64,000 nt of DNA from JALJPB01 sp963933115 (GCA_963933115.1 CAWVSL010000007.1:44521-108520); one strand, 5' to 3'. Shown: positions 9,274 to 19,497, numbered from the stretch's first letter. Notes: a model not told the origin generated them from the sequence alone. Numbers and translations are program-made.

Positions 9274-9786
9274 CTACTTGAGTTGTTTTAAAACATCAAA
9301 TGGGTTTGGCTTTTCAAGCTCTTCAGGCAATTCACCCCAAACACTGTCAGCTGGTGCTTTACAGTCTTCAAGTTCATGCCTAGGAATTAATGGGAGCATG
9401 AGAATTAACTCTTCTTCCACTAATTCACGCAAGTTAACTTCACCATTTTCATCTAATTCTATTACGTCATAATATGACGGAATTTCTTCAGCAGCCTCAG
9501 CATTTTTTGCAGGACTAAAAGTGAAATCCACTTCAAGTAGCTGCTCAAAATCTTCTGAACACCGCTGACAAGTAAATGCTACTAATGCCGAGCTCGTGCC
9601 TGTCATTACTGTCAGACCACGTTCATCCACATCAAACTTAACCTTTACTTGTACTCGCTCGCTGCGTGCTTCACAAGCAGCAAGCAATCTAGTCATTTCC
9701 GATAATTTAAACACGCCTTGACACACAAGTCTTCGTTGTGCGCTTCGAGTTGGATTAATTGCTATTGGAAGCTTAAGATTTTTCAT
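9274..9786 (-). CDS. yceD: 23S rRNA accumulation protein YceD (DUF177)
   Basis: A 170-residue DUF177 protein. It has the FTCQRCSEDFEQ motif mid-protein and the acidic stretch LVEEELILMLPLIPRH before a third Cys (DCKAP). In E. coli YceD is linked to 23S rRNA accumulation. It is the first gene of the minus-strand fab/pls array and is divergent from yceF, so the 150-base gap at 9787-9936 must hold the array's promoter. Confidence 0.92.
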   Translation of the reverse strand: MKNLKLPIAINPTRSAQRRLVCQGVFKLSEMTRLLAACEARSERVQVKVKFDVDERGLTVMTGTSSALVAFTCQRCSEDFEQLLEVDFTFSPAKNAEAAEEIPSYYDVIELDENGEVNLRELVEEELILMLPLIPRHELEDCKAPADSVWGELPEELEKPNPFDVLKQLK

Positions 9787-9936
9787 AAGGCGCGCATAAT
9801 AATGTGCCTGCTTGCAAGTGTCAAAAGAAATTGCCCTTTTTGTTTAAAAAATTAGGCATAACCTATTTAAAAGTACAAGATTAACCCAATAATAAGAGTA
9901 TAGGTTATTTTTGACACAACTATTGGAACCGTCGTT

Positions 9937-10539
9937 ATGCAAACATTAATTTTAGGCTCTACCTCGCCTTTTAGAAAAACACTGCTACAAAAGCTAAATT
10001 TACCCTTTGACTGCGCTAAACCAAATATTGATGAAACACCAAGAGCCAATGAATGTCCACCAGCGCTAGTTGAACGTTTAGCAATAGAAAAGGCGCAAGC
10101 AGTAGCGGCTAAATATCCTGAAGCATTAATTATTGCCTCAGATCAGGTTGCGGTTTGTGATGGTGATATTTTAGGTAAACCCCATAATTTTGACAATGGC
10201 GTTATGCAACTGACAAAGTTTAGTAATAAAGCCGTTACCTTCTACACCGGTTTATCGGTATATAATAGTAAAACAAAAAAAAATCACTCATTAGTAGAAA
10301 CTTTTACTGTTCACTTTAAGCTATTAAGTCAGAGCGACATTGAAAACTATTTAAAAGCTGAACAACCTTACAATTGTGCCGGTAGTTTTAAAAGTGAAGG
10401 TTTGGGCATTTGTTTATTCAAAAAGCTTGAAGGCAATGATCCAAATACCCTAATAGGCTTACCATTAATTAAATTAGTTAGTTTATTAAAACAACATGGT
10501 ATAAATGTTTTATCGGAGCAATCAACCGCTAACAGCTAA
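9937..10539 (+). CDS. yceF: Maf-family nucleotide pyrophosphatase, YceF type (7-methyl-GTP)
   Basis: A 200-residue Maf/HAM1-type nucleotide pyrophosphatase. It matches E. coli YceF rather than YhdE: the N-terminal LILGSTSPFRKTLL, the ASDQVAV motif, and the C-terminal CAGSFKSEGLG and GNDPNTLIGLPL. YceF in E. coli hydrolyses m7GTP, a house-cleaning activity. The ATG at 9937 gives the normal N-terminus. The C-terminus runs to within 5 bases of the convergent HAD gene. Confidence 0.92.
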   Translation: MQTLILGSTSPFRKTLLQKLNLPFDCAKPNIDETPRANECPPALVERLAIEKAQAVAAKYPEALIIASDQVAVCDGDILGKPHNFDNGVMQLTKFSNKAVTFYTGLSVYNSKTKKNHSLVETFTVHFKLLSQSDIENYLKAEQPYNCAGSFKSEGLGICLFKKLEGNDPNTLIGLPLIKLVSLLKQHGINVLSEQSTANS

Positions 10540-10544
10540 CCGCT

Positions 10545-11195
10545 TTACTTTATCAACAAGCGTTGCAACTCAACTAATGAATCGACAATAGCGATTGGTT
10601 GATGTTGTGACAATACCATATGGTCATGAACACCAAAAGTCACTCCAATTCTATCTACGCCTGCACGTTCCGCCATTTCCATATCATAACTTGTATCACC
10701 AATCATCACCGCCTCATGGGCTTTAATATCAAGTTCGGCTAACAGACTATTAATCATATCTGGATCAGGTTTTGATAAACTTTCATCTGAACACCTTGAG
10801 GCAGTAAAGAAATGTTCCGTGTCACTGGCATGCCAAACCCTTTGTAAGCCTGCTCTAGCCTTTCCTGTGGCAACAGCAAGTAATTTATTATTCTCTTTAA
10901 GCTCAGATAATAAATTTAACGCATTAGCAAACATTGGCGTTGGTGTATTATTGATTTGGAGATAATGATGTTTATATTGCTCAACTAACAACATTTCTTG
11001 CTCATTGGTGCAATTAGGGAACAAAATTGGAATACCTTTGGGCAGACTTAGACCAATAATTTGTTTCGCTTGATCAAAAGTTGGCACTTCCATATTAATA
11101 ATTCTAGCGCATGCTTGAATCGAAGAAACTATGCGACCTACTGAATCCATTAATGTGCCATCCCAATCAAAAATAATAAGTTTGTAGTTATGCAT
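10545..11195 (-). CDS. HAD-superfamily hydrolase (phosphoglycolate phosphatase-like)
   Basis: A 216-residue subfamily IA HAD phosphatase: motif I DWDGTLMDSV at residues 10-19, a helical cap, motif III lysine in LSKPDPDM and motif IV GDTSYDMEMAERAGV. It overlaps the rluC stop by 8 bases, so it is translationally coupled with rluC, a frequent pairing in this order. The substrate cannot be told from the sequence. Confidence 0.9.
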   Translation of the reverse strand: MHNYKLIIFDWDGTLMDSVGRIVSSIQACARIINMEVPTFDQAKQIIGLSLPKGIPILFPNCTNEQEMLLVEQYKHHYLQINNTPTPMFANALNLLSELKENNKLLAVATGKARAGLQRVWHASDTEHFFTASRCSDESLSKPDPDMINSLLAELDIKAHEAVMIGDTSYDMEMAERAGVDRIGVTFGVHDHMVLSQHQPIAIVDSLVELQRLLIK

Positions 11196-12318
11196 TTTTA
11201 ATCAACTTTTTAAGGAGTTTTTCTAATGACGGCTCTAAAGGTGCTTCAATCTTTAAACGTTCATTGGATAAAGGGTGAGTAAATTCGATACTTGCCGCAT
11301 GTAAAAACAGGCGTTTTAGTCCTTGTTTTTTCATCTCACTGTCAAATTCTTCGTGACCATATTTTGAATCACAAGCAATAGCATGACCTTTTACTTGGCA
11401 ATGCACTCTAATTTGGTGTGTTCGGCCCGTCACAGGAAAAGCTCTGACAAGGGTCGCATTTTCATATTTTTGCAATACTTTAAATCGAGTTTCACACTCT
11501 TTACCATCAAGGTTATCGACTATCACCACTCGCTCACCAGATTTCAAATCATTTTTCTTTAATGACTCGGTAATTTTAGTTAACTTTTCTGGCCAACGGC
11601 CTCTGACTAACGCATGGTAAAATTTTTGTACATTTTTATTCCGTAATTGCTCATGAAGATGGCGCAATGCTGATCGTTTTTTAGCAACAACTAAGCAACC
11701 TGAAGTATCACGGTCTAAACGATGAACTAATTCCAACATTCTCGCCTCAGGTCTCAATGCGCGCAACGCTTCAATCAAACCAAAGCTTAAACCACTGCCT
11801 CCATGAACCGCCATACCTGAAGGTTTATTAATAACAATGAGACGCTCATCTTCAAATAAAATTTGTTTTTCTAAGTTAGCAACTATATTAAGACCCGTTG
11901 AAACTTCATTTACTTTTTCTGAAATTCGAATTGGTGCAACACGGACGATATCTTCATTAAGTAACTTATAGATAGGTTTAATTCTTTTTTTATTAACTCG
12001 AATTTCACCTTTGCGCATCAATCGGTATAAATGACTTTTTGGAACACCTTTAAGGGTTCTTAATAAAAAATTATCGATACGTTGACCTGCATCTTCACCA
12101 TCAATAGTATAAAAGCGAACTTGCGGTTTTTCCTCTACTTGCACAGGCCCCTTATCGGTTACTTTTTCATGAGTTTTTCTAGCTGAAGTTGGTGAATTAC
12201 TCAAAGTCTCTTTTTTTGAATACGCTTTTATTTTTTGTTTAGGTTTTATTGCATCTTTATATGAAGATGTTTCTTTAAACTTAACACCTGATTTTTTCTG
12301 AGGCTTTTTTTGTGACAT
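11188..12318 (-). CDS. rluC: 23S rRNA pseudouridine synthase RluC
   Basis: A 376-residue enzyme of the RluA family. It has an S4 RNA-binding domain at about 85-145 (GQRIDNFLLRTLKG, KGEIRVNKKR) and a catalytic domain with HRLDRDTSGCLVVAKK containing the catalytic Asp. The first 75 residues are a lysine-rich, low-complexity extension not found in E. coli RluC (319 aa). It modifies U955, U2504 and U2580 in E. coli. It is transcribed divergently from rne, the same neighbourhood as in E. coli. Confidence 0.95.
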   Translation of the reverse strand: MSQKKPQKKSGVKFKETSSYKDAIKPKQKIKAYSKKETLSNSPTSARKTHEKVTDKGPVQVEEKPQVRFYTIDGEDAGQRIDNFLLRTLKGVPKSHLYRLMRKGEIRVNKKRIKPIYKLLNEDIVRVAPIRISEKVNEVSTGLNIVANLEKQILFEDERLIVINKPSGMAVHGGSGLSFGLIEALRALRPEARMLELVHRLDRDTSGCLVVAKKRSALRHLHEQLRNKNVQKFYHALVRGRWPEKLTKITESLKKNDLKSGERVVIVDNLDGKECETRFKVLQKYENATLVRAFPVTGRTHQIRVHCQVKGHAIACDSKYGHEEFDSEMKKQGLKRLFLHAASIEFTHPLSNERLKIEAPLEPSLEKLLKKLIKNA

Positions 12319-12920
12319 TATATAGGCCTAGCATGAGCTATTATTATGACTTTATTCTATGAACGGGAGTTTAACATACTTTTAATTGGTTTTTAGACAA
12401 GAAAAGAAGATATACATTAGCTTATCCTTCGTTTTAATGGGATAATAATAGCGTTATTGTTTTATTTTTAAATGATAATCTCAATACCAGCTAATTAAAA
12501 TATAAGTACATGTTAGGGAAGTATTGAAAAATGAAGCTTTACAGAGAGACGTAAGAGGCGAACTGCGGCCACGTTTATATGCACAAAAAGTACCCCCTAT
12601 ACTAATAGAGAGTTAACTTTGAGTGACCTATTTTTAGTACGGCCTATTGCAATAATTGATGTATGTAACTAGTCAATATAAAGCATAAACAGCTCACCCA
12701 GCACCATAAAGCAATTTTGTAATTACACTTGTTAAGAGCATTATAAATAAGATATCAATATTACAAGGCATAATTAAGGTATAAAAACGTACCGGCCTTT
12801 TTAATGATATTTAAATGCTATTTATCAAGTATTGCACAGCACATTAGCTGAGCACATAAAGAAACAAATTTTCTATAACGCAATAAAAAGCCTTATAGGT
12901 TAAAAATACAATCAGAATTT
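12319..12920. other. Long spacer between rluC and rne
   Basis: About 600 bases with no credible gene on either strand. It must hold the divergent promoters of rluC and rne and the upstream part of the rne leader. Apart from AT-rich stretches I see no repeat or recognisable operator in it; the structured part starts at 12921. Confidence 0.5.
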
Positions 12921-13050
12921 ATAACAGCTTATCGCATATTAATGGTGCGGTAAGATTGACACCCGAGAGGGTGACAAGATGCTGTTATCATAGCCAAAGA
13001 TTGCTTTGTGTTCTAAGCAAAGTGTGTTGTGACTAAAATATGAGTCACAC
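12921..13050 (+). promoter_or_regulatory. Structured rne 5' leader (rne5-like autoregulatory element)
   Basis: Nested and consecutive stems lie just before the rne ATG. An outer stem ATAACAGC/GCTGTTAT (12922-12929 with 12982-12989) encloses two hairpins: TTATCGCA/TGCGGTAA (12930-12937 with 12947-12954) and CACCC-GAGA-GGGTG (12961-12974) with a GNRA tetraloop. Two more hairpins follow: TTGCTT/AAGCAA (about 13002-13021) and TGTGACT/AGTCACA (13029-13050). In E. coli the rne leader folds into hairpins through which RNase E cuts its own mRNA. The structure is seen; the autoregulatory role is inferred from that family. Confidence 0.75.
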
Positions 13051-13055
13051 AAACT

Positions 13056-16000
13056 ATGAAACGTATGTTAATAAACGCTACCCAATCAGAAGAATTGCGC
13101 GTCGCACTTGTTGATGGTCAAAAACTTTACGATTTAGATATTGAAAGTCCTGGTCACGAGCAAAAAAAATCAAATATTTACAAAGCTAAAATTACCCGTA
13201 TTGAGCCTTCTTTAGAAGCCGCTTTTGTCGACTACGGTGCTGACCGTCACGGTTTCTTACCTATGAAGGAAATCGCCCGCGAATACTTCCCTAAAGGTTA
13301 CACCTTCCAAGGTCGACCTAATATAAAAGAGGTCCTAAAAGAAGGACAAGAAGTCATTGTTCAAATTGATAAAGAAGAACGTGGCCAAAAAGGCGCAGCC
13401 CTAACTACCTTCATTAGTTTAGCCGGTAGTTATTTAGTACTCATGCCAAACAATCCTCGTGCAGGTGGTATCTCTAGACGTATTGAAGGTGATGAGCGTA
13501 CAGATCTTAAAACCTCGCTAAGTAAATTAGACTTGCCAAAAGGTATGGGACTTATTGTTCGTACTGCTGGTGTTGGTAAAGATTATGACGAATTAGAGTG
13601 GGACTTAAATGTACTACTTCATCACTGGCAAGCTATTTCAGATGCTGCGGCAAGTACCGATGCTCCGGTATTAATCCATCAAGAAACCAGCCTGATTTTG
13701 CGTGCTATTCGTGATTATTTAAGACGTGATATTGGTGAAGTATTAATTGATCGACCTAAAACATTTGAAAGTGTCAAAAAACATATTGAAGTTGTTCGTC
13801 CTGACTTTTTAAGTAAGATTAAACTCTACGATAATGACGTACCTATGTTCACTCATTATCAAATTGAAAGCCAAATAGAGTCAGCTTTCCAACGTGAAGT
13901 TCGCCTTCCCTCTGGTGGTTCAATTGTCATTGACCCAACAGAAGCTTTGACCTCTATCGATATCAATTCAGCCCGTGCAACTAAAGGTAGTGATATTGAA
14001 GAAACAGCCCTTAATACTAATTTAGAAGCGGCGGAAGAAATTGCCCGCCAATTACGTTTACGTGACTTGGGTGGTTTGGTTGTTATCGACTTTATCGATA
14101 TGACACCCGTTCGCAATCAACGTGAAGTTGAAAATCGTATGCGCGACTCTGTTCATCAAGACAGAGCTCGTATTCAATTAGGCCGCATTTCTCGCTTCGG
14201 TTTATTAGAGATGTCTCGTCAACGCCTACGCCCCTCAATTGGTGAAACTAGCCAGGGCGTTTGTCCTCGTTGTAGTGGCACAGGTCAAGTTCGTGGTGTT
14301 GAATCGCTTGCCTTATCTATACTTCGCTTGATGGAAGAAGAAGCAATAAAAGAACACACTCAACAAGTACAAGCACAAGTACCAGTGCCTGTTGCTACTT
14401 ATTTGTTGAACGAAAAACGTCGTTCGGTTTTTCATATTGAAAAACATCACGGTGTAAAAGTATTAATAATTCCTAATCCGAATATGTCTACTCCACAATA
14501 TGAAGTGGTGAGAATGCGTGCTGACGAGTCAATTGTAGAAGCAAGTTACGATATTACAATTAAACAAGCCCAGCTTGAAGAGGCAGTAATGCCAAAATTT
14601 GATCCTCAAGTGACTAAACGTGTTGAACCAATAATTCAAGGTATGAGTGCTCCTAAAAAAGCAGCACCAGCAACTGTAGATAAGGCTGTTAAAGTAACCA
14701 AGAAGCTAGCGTCTAAAAGCTTATTTGCGACTGTAACTCAGTGGTTAAAAGGTGTATTCACACAAGAAGAAGTAAAAGAAGAAATAAAACCGGCTGACAA
14801 GCCAAGTCCAAGACGTCAACAAGACAATCGTAATCGTAATCGTAAACCTCGCCAACAGCAAAGTAATCGTCCTGTTCAAGGCAAAAAAGCAGAGGATAAA
14901 GACTCTCGTAACGACAACCGTAATGATGGCAAAAATGAGGTTCAAAACGAAAGCCGTGCTGAAAAGTTGAAAAAACCAGCACCAAAAATCGAAGCTAAAG
15001 CTCAACAACCTAAAGAAGAAAAAGAAGAAAAGGTTACTGTACGTCGTCAACGCCGTAATAACCGCAAAAAAGTGCGTCTTACTGACAGTAGAACAGCTGC
15101 CAATATTGAAGAGGTCAAATCTTCAAACCAAGCCGTTAATACTGTTGATATGCCAAATGACGAAGCAGTTACAGCTGAAACGATTGGAAATATTGATGTT
15201 AATGGGGATGAACAAGCGAAAGTTAGTCAAGAAGATCGTCCTAAAAACCGTCGTTCGCCTCGACACTTAAGATCACGTCGTCGCAATAACAACGATAATG
15301 AAAATCAAGCGACAGAAGTTAATGCTGATGTAGAAGTTACCGAAGATCCTATTGCGGTTCGCTACCCAGAAAAAGTAGCAGAAGTTACAAAACAAGAAGT
15401 AAACTCAACGGAAAATTTAATCCAAGCGGTTCAACAAGATTTACTTTTAGAAGAGGTTATTGCTGAGCCAGTTGAAGTTGAAGCTAAAACTGAAGCGGTT
15501 ATTGCTGAGTCAGTTGAAGTTGAAGCTAAAACTGAAGCCGTTATTGCTGAGCCGGTTGAAGTTGAAGCTAAAACTGAAGCAGTTATTGCTGAGCCGGTTG
15601 AAGTTGAAGCTAAAACTGAAGAAGTTATTGCTGAGCCAGTCGAAGTTGAAGCTAAAACTGAAGCAGTAATTACTGAGCCAGTCGAAGTTGAAGCTAAAAC
15701 TGAAGAAGTTATTGCTGAGCCGGTTGAAGTTGAAGCTAAAACTGAAGAAGTTATTGCTGAGCCAGTCGAAGTTGAAGCTAAAACTGAAGCAGTAATTACT
15801 GAGCCAGTCGAAGTTGAAGCTAAAACTGAAGAAGTTATTACTGAGTCGGTTGAAGTTGAAGCTAAAACTGAAGAAGTTATTACTGAGTCGGTTGAAGTGG
15901 AAGCTAAAACTGAAGAAGTTATTGCTGAGCCGGTTGAAGTGGAAGCTAAAACTGAAGAAGTTATTACTGAGTCGGTTGAGAAGCCCAAAAAAGCTAAGAA

Positions 16001-16241
16001 AGCAGCAAAGCCTAAAGTAGTCAATGGTAAAGTTAAAGTGAATAAAACCAGTGAAGCAAAGCAAATGGGGCGAGCTTCCGCTGCAATGACTAAAACTGAA
16101 ACCCTGACAGTGATAAATGAGCTACCAAAAGAATTTATTGCGAATAAAGACAGAAACAGTTGTGTAGTTTCTGGTAAAACTGCAATTACTGCTGATGTTG
16201 CTAATCGAAGTTCTGCAGGACCAAAAAACCCAAGTTTATAG
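13056..16241 (+). CDS. rne: Ribonuclease E
   Basis: The endonuclease scaffold of the RNA degradosome, 1061 residues as in E. coli (1061). The N-terminal catalytic half has the S1 domain (about 35-120), the DNase I-like domain with catalytic Asp in [13 protein letters not shown] and [14 protein letters not shown], and the Zn-link CPRCSGTGQ. After residue 540 it becomes disordered: a probable membrane-binding amphipathic stretch ([14 protein letters not shown]), arginine-rich RNA-binding segments ([24 protein letters not shown]), then twelve tandem copies of a 14-residue acidic repeat. A final conserved-looking tail ([12 protein letters not shown] to the end) may be the PNPase-binding site by analogy with E. 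coli. A bidirectional terminator follows. Confidence 0.96.
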   Translation: MKRMLINATQSEELRVALVDGQKLYDLDIESPGHEQKKSNIYKAKITRIEPSLEAAFVDYGADRHGFLPMKEIAREYFPKGYTFQGRPNIKEVLKEGQEVIVQIDKEERGQKGAALTTFISLAGSYLVLMPNNPRAGGISRRIEGDERTDLKTSLSKLDLPKGMGLIVRTAGVGKDYDELEWDLNVLLHHWQAISDAAASTDAPVLIHQETSLILRAIRDYLRRDIGEVLIDRPKTFESVKKHIEVVRPDFLSKIKLYDNDVPMFTHYQIESQIESAFQREVRLPSGGSIVIDPTEALTSIDINSARATKGSDIEETALNTNLEAAEEIARQLRLRDLGGLVVIDFIDMTPVRNQREVENRMRDSVHQDRARIQLGRISRFGLLEMSRQRLRPSIGETSQGVCPRCSGTGQVRGVESLALSILRLMEEEAIKEHTQQVQAQVPVPVATYLLNEKRRSVFHIEKHHGVKVLIIPNPNMSTPQYEVVRMRADESIVEASYDITIKQAQLEEAVMPKFDPQVTKRVEPIIQGMSAPKKAAPATVDKAVKVTKKLASKSLFATVTQWLKGVFTQEEVKEEIKPADKPSPRRQQDNRNRNRKPRQQQSNRPVQGKKAEDKDSRNDNRNDGKNEVQNESRAEKLKKPAPKIEAKAQQPKEEKEEKVTVRRQRRNNRKKVRLTDSRTAANIEEVKSSNQAVNTVDMPNDEAVTAETIGNIDVNGDEQAKVSQEDRPKNRRSPRHLRSRRRNNNDNENQATEVNADVEVTEDPIAVRYPEKVAEVTKQEVNSTENLIQAVQQDLLLEEVIAEPVEVEAKTEAVIAESVEVEAKTEAVIAEPVEVEAKTEAVIAEPVEVEAKTEEVIAEPVEVEAKTEAVITEPVEVEAKTEEVIAEPVEVEAKTEEVIAEPVEVEAKTEAVITEPVEVEAKTEEVITESVEVEAKTEEVITESVEVEAKTEEVIAEPVEVEAKTEEVITESVEKPKKAKKAAKPKVVNGKVKVNKTSEAKQMGRASAAMTKTETLTVINELPKEFIANKDRNSCVVSGKTAITADVANRSSAGPKNPSL
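15453..15980 (+). repeat. 42-base tandem repeat inside rne (12 full copies plus 8 codons)
   Basis: Twelve uninterrupted 42-base units (15453-15956) and a partial thirteenth (to 15980), each coding [E/A]VI[A/T]E[P/S]VEVEAKTE. Units differ only at a few codons (GCG/GAA, GCT/ACT, CCA/TCG). The pattern of variants suggests recent duplication of blocks of one to three units. As 42 is a multiple of three and the unit lacks stops in several frames, long open frames appear on both strands here; they are by-products. Confidence 0.97.
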
Positions 16242-16262
16242 TCTAAACTATAAACATTAAAT

Positions 16263-16292
16263 AAAAAGCCTGCAGTTAGCAGGCTTTTTTTT
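16263..16292. terminator. Bidirectional intrinsic terminator between rne and the DASS gene
   Basis: Stem AAGCCTGC/GCAGGCTT with loop AGTTA (core 16268-16284) followed by eight Ts on the plus strand and TTTTTATTT on the minus strand. It can end both rne and the convergent symporter transcript. Confidence 0.9.
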
Positions 16293-16315
16293 CATCTCAA
16301 TAACGCTATCAATAT

Positions 16316-17692
16316 CTACATCAATAAAGTAAAACAAACAATACCAATAATGCATGAAACAACAACACTCAAAATAGCCCCCTCTTTTACCATATCTTGA
16401 ATTTCAATTTCACCCGTACCATAAACAATAGCGTTAGGTGCAGTTGCAACTGGTAGCATGAAGGCACAACTCGCACACATTGCAGCGGGGATCATAAATA
16501 CCATAGGGTCATAACCAGATGCGATAGCTGCTACCGCTAAAATGGGCATCAATAATGTGGCTGTGGCTGTGTTACTGGTAATTTCAGTTAAGTAAGTAAC
16601 GACTAGACAGATAGTTAGGATCATAACCACCACAGGTAGATTAGCTAGCGATGTTAACCAACTACCTAACAAATTACTTAAGCCCGAAGCAACAAACCCT
16701 TTAGCAATGGCAATTCCGCCAGCAAAAAGTAATAACATACCCCAAGGAATCGATTTTGCGGTATCCCAATCAAGTAACCTGCCCCCTTTACCATTAGGCA
16801 CAATAAACATAACCACTACAGCAAATAAAGCTACGGTACTATCACCGGCAATAGATATATCAAAGTACCCACTCCAACCACCTAATGGTTCTTTACGAAA
16901 TATCCAAGCTAAAGCTGTCAAACCAAAAACAATGAGTGTCCGTTTTTCCTCAGCTCGCCAAACACCGAGTTTGGGGATCTCAATTTCATGTTCAAGCTTC
17001 ACATTTCTTGTTAACCAAAATGCCATTATTGGTAAGGCAATTAACACTACCGGCACACCAATTTTCATCCAAGCTAAAAAGCCAAACTCACGACCCGTTT
17101 GCTCTTCATAAATCGCCATAAAGATGACATTTGGCGGCGTACCTATTACCGTACCAATACCACCAACACTAGATGCATAAGCAATACCAAGGATAAGGGC
17201 AACCTTTAATTTAGGATTATCAACTTGGTGTAAAATGGCTAAAGCCATAGGCAACATAATTAATGTTGTTGCTGTATTTGAAATCCACATACTTAAAAAA
17301 CCAGCCGCGAGCATAAAGCCAAAAACTAAACGTCGGCCACTTGAAACGCCAACTACACGCAACATATAAATGGCTAACCGTTCATGAGCACCACTTTTTT
17401 CTAGCGCTTTAGACAACATAAAGGCGCCCATTAACAGTAAAATCACATGGCTGCCTAATGATGAAGCAACGGCTTTATGATCAACAATGCCAAACAAAGG
17501 TAGTAAAGCAAAAGGTACTAATGAAGTTGCAGGTATCGGCAGTGCTTCTGTTACCCACCAAATAACGGTTAATAAAGTTATGCCGGAAGCAATAGCTGCT
17601 TTATCGTCTAAACCTAAATGTAAGAGTAACCAGTAGGAACAAAAAGCTAGGAGTGGCCCTATACCAAGAAAATGTTGTCTAGATATAGACAT
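16316..17692 (-). CDS. DASS-family (SLC13) sodium/dicarboxylate or anion symporter
   Basis: A 458-residue polytopic inner-membrane protein with about a dozen hydrophobic segments. The two SNT signature motifs that form the substrate and sodium sites are present: SNTATTLIMLP in the first half and SNTATATLLMP in the second. It also has the WWVTEALPIPATSLVP motif near the N-terminus. Substrates in this family include C4-dicarboxylates, citrate and sulfate; the sequence alone does not decide. It lies 26 bases downstream of nagZ and may be read from the same message. Confidence 0.9.
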   Translation of the reverse strand: MSISRQHFLGIGPLLAFCSYWLLLHLGLDDKAAIASGITLLTVIWWVTEALPIPATSLVPFALLPLFGIVDHKAVASSLGSHVILLLMGAFMLSKALEKSGAHERLAIYMLRVVGVSSGRRLVFGFMLAAGFLSMWISNTATTLIMLPMALAILHQVDNPKLKVALILGIAYASSVGGIGTVIGTPPNVIFMAIYEEQTGREFGFLAWMKIGVPVVLIALPIMAFWLTRNVKLEHEIEIPKLGVWRAEEKRTLIVFGLTALAWIFRKEPLGGWSGYFDISIAGDSTVALFAVVVMFIVPNGKGGRLLDWDTAKSIPWGMLLLFAGGIAIAKGFVASGLSNLLGSWLTSLANLPVVVMILTICLVVTYLTEITSNTATATLLMPILAVAAIASGYDPMVFMIPAAMCASCAFMLPVATAPNAIVYGTGEIEIQDMVKEGAILSVVVSCIIGIVCFTLLM

Positions 17693-17718
17693 AGCAATAA
17701 CCTTTTTTATTATTATAT

Positions 17719-18735
17719 TTACAAGATAGCGGAGTTAATGAAGTGATGAGACTCTTGCCATAATCGATTTTCAGTTCGGGTTTGCCAAGTGTATTGGCTT
17801 GTTTTTAATAGCTGCTGTAATCGATATTTACTTTTATTGTTAATTTCAATATTTGCTTTGTCAATTACCTCTATCGTACTTGTACGGTCGTTACAGGTTA
17901 ATAACATATCACAACCTGCTTGTTGTGCAGCTTCAGCCCGTTCAATATAACCACCAATAGAAGCAGCCCCCTCCATTGATAAGTCATCACTAAAAATCAC
18001 CCCATCAAAGTTAAGATCTTGTCGTAATATTTTTTGTAACCACAAGGCTGAAAAACCAACCGCTTGTTTATCAATTTCAGGAAAGATAATATGAGCCGGC
18101 ATTAAGGCAGCAAGTGATTTTTTGGCAATAAGCTCCTTAAAAGGGATTAAATCGAAATTAGATATTTCTGTTGCAGAGCGAATATCGATCGGTAGCGCTA
18201 GGTGAGAGTCTTCTTTAACGCTGCCGTGACCTGGAAAATGTTTTCCCGTCGCCTTCATACCGGCTATATTCATTCCCTCAATAAAGGCCTCAGCAATTTG
18301 GCTTACTTGTTCTGGCTGAGAGTGAAAAGCACGATCACCAATAACATCACTAATACCATTGACATCAAGCACCGGTGCAAAGCTGATATCTATACCAACA
18401 GCTTGTACTTCAAATGCCATTAACACACCACAATGTTTTGCAAGAACTTTAGCTTTATCAATATTATAATTTGCATAATGTGTAAGTTTTCCCATGGCAG
18501 GAATTTTACAAAACTGTTCTCTAAAGCGCTGTACTCTTCCACCTTCATGATCCACCGCGATTAAAATTTCATCGCCAGAATAATGTCTAATTTCTTGAGT
18601 TAATGAGGTGATTTGTTGAGGAGATTCATAGTTACGAGTAAATAGAATTAACCCACCCACGAGAGGATGTTCAAGAAGATCTTTATCTTCGTTTGTCAAT
18701 GATGTGCCTTGCACATCAAGCATTATTGGACCCAT
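17719..18735 (-). CDS. nagZ: Beta-N-acetylglucosaminidase NagZ
   Basis: A 338-residue cytoplasmic family 3 glycoside hydrolase of murein recycling, releasing GlcNAc from GlcNAc-anhydroMurNAc peptides. It has the family motif KHFPGHGSVKEDSH (residues 165-178, His as acid/base) and the nucleophile region FSDDLSMEGA (D250/D251). AVDHEGGRVQRFR near residue 60-72 is typical. No signal peptide, single domain, and length equal to E. coli NagZ (341 aa). Confidence 0.95.
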   Translation of the reverse strand: MGPIMLDVQGTSLTNEDKDLLEHPLVGGLILFTRNYESPQQITSLTQEIRHYSGDEILIAVDHEGGRVQRFREQFCKIPAMGKLTHYANYNIDKAKVLAKHCGVLMAFEVQAVGIDISFAPVLDVNGISDVIGDRAFHSQPEQVSQIAEAFIEGMNIAGMKATGKHFPGHGSVKEDSHLALPIDIRSATEISNFDLIPFKELIAKKSLAALMPAHIIFPEIDKQAVGFSALWLQKILRQDLNFDGVIFSDDLSMEGAASIGGYIERAEAAQQAGCDMLLTCNDRTSTIEVIDKANIEINNKSKYRLQQLLKTSQYTWQTRTENRLWQESHHFINSAIL

Positions 18736-18822
18736 AAGATGCTACTAAAACCAATGATAAGTGACACTACTTTACCTAATTACTCAATATTAAAAAAGCA
18801 GTTTTTCTTAATGTATTAGAAT

Positions 18823-19452
18823 TTATTCAGTAATAATTGGCGCACCTACACCAGCGGCTACGTAAGGAATAACTTGATGAATAACACCTGAAATATCAAT
18901 TTTTTTATCAAAGTCGCTAGCAGCAATATCAATTAAGGCATCACTTGATGACATAGTAAAAACGACAGTACCCATGGTAAAATGTAAACGCCAAAACATT
19001 TCTTCAGCACTTAACTCCGGATAGGCTTTTTTGACCGCATTGACAAAGTTGCTAATAACGTTTGGATATTGCGTTGTTAAAAACCAGCGAAGAAAACCTT
19101 GGCTATCAGTATAACCGCGGCCTAAAAGTTGTAAGAATGTACTGGTGCCATTTTCTTTAAATTCATTTAACGACAGAAGCGGTTTTACAAAAGCAGTAAA
19201 CACTTCCTCTAAGCTAATATCATCATTTGAGTCACAAAGTTTATACAATGAAAACTCAAGTTTTGGAGCCAACTCATTCATATAGCGTGACATGACAGAT
19301 TTTATTAATTCTTTTTTTGAGCCAAAATGATAATTAACAGCAGCTAAATTAACTTCAGCTTTACTTGTTATTTCTCTTAACGACGTACCATTAAAACCTT
19401 TATCAGCAAAAAAATATTCTGCTGCATCTAAAATTTTATCTTTTGTACTCAT
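18823..19452 (-). CDS. TetR-family regulator, PsrA-like
   Basis: A 209-residue TetR protein. The N-terminal helix-turn-helix (residues 5-50: ILDAAEYFFADKGFNGTSL then VNLAAVNYHFGSKKELI) closely follows Pseudomonas PsrA, a regulator of fatty acid oxidation and rpoS that senses long-chain acyl groups. The C-terminal half fits a TetR ligand domain. A palindrome of the PsrA type lies 46 bases upstream of the ATG (19498-19515), suggesting autoregulation. That this protein controls fatty acid catabolism is inferred from the HTH and the operator. Confidence 0.8.
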   Translation of the reverse strand: MSTKDKILDAAEYFFADKGFNGTSLREITSKAEVNLAAVNYHFGSKKELIKSVMSRYMNELAPKLEFSLYKLCDSNDDISLEEVFTAFVKPLLSLNEFKENGTSTFLQLLGRGYTDSQGFLRWFLTTQYPNVISNFVNAVKKAYPELSAEEMFWRLHFTMGTVVFTMSSSDALIDIAASDFDKKIDISGVIHQVIPYVAAGVGAPIITE

Positions 19453-19497
19453 ATTCTAGCTACTACCCTTAATATAATAATCAAGTTAAAAAAATAA

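Noticed and set aside
14745..15050. Hydrophobic minus-strand frames opposite the arginine-rich part of rne.
   Set aside because: The apparent membrane-like composition (Phe, Val, Leu) is the complement of Lys/Glu/Arg codons; no independent support.
15453..15980. Regular direct repeats that could suggest a CRISPR array.
   Set aside because: Units are contiguous with no unique spacers, lie in frame inside rne, and no cas genes are present.
15431..16064. Long minus-strand and other-frame open frames across the rne repeat region.
   Set aside because: They arise because the 42-base unit is a multiple of three with no stops in several frames. The proteins are repetitive Ser/Thr or Phe/Asn strings with no start context; rne is the real gene.
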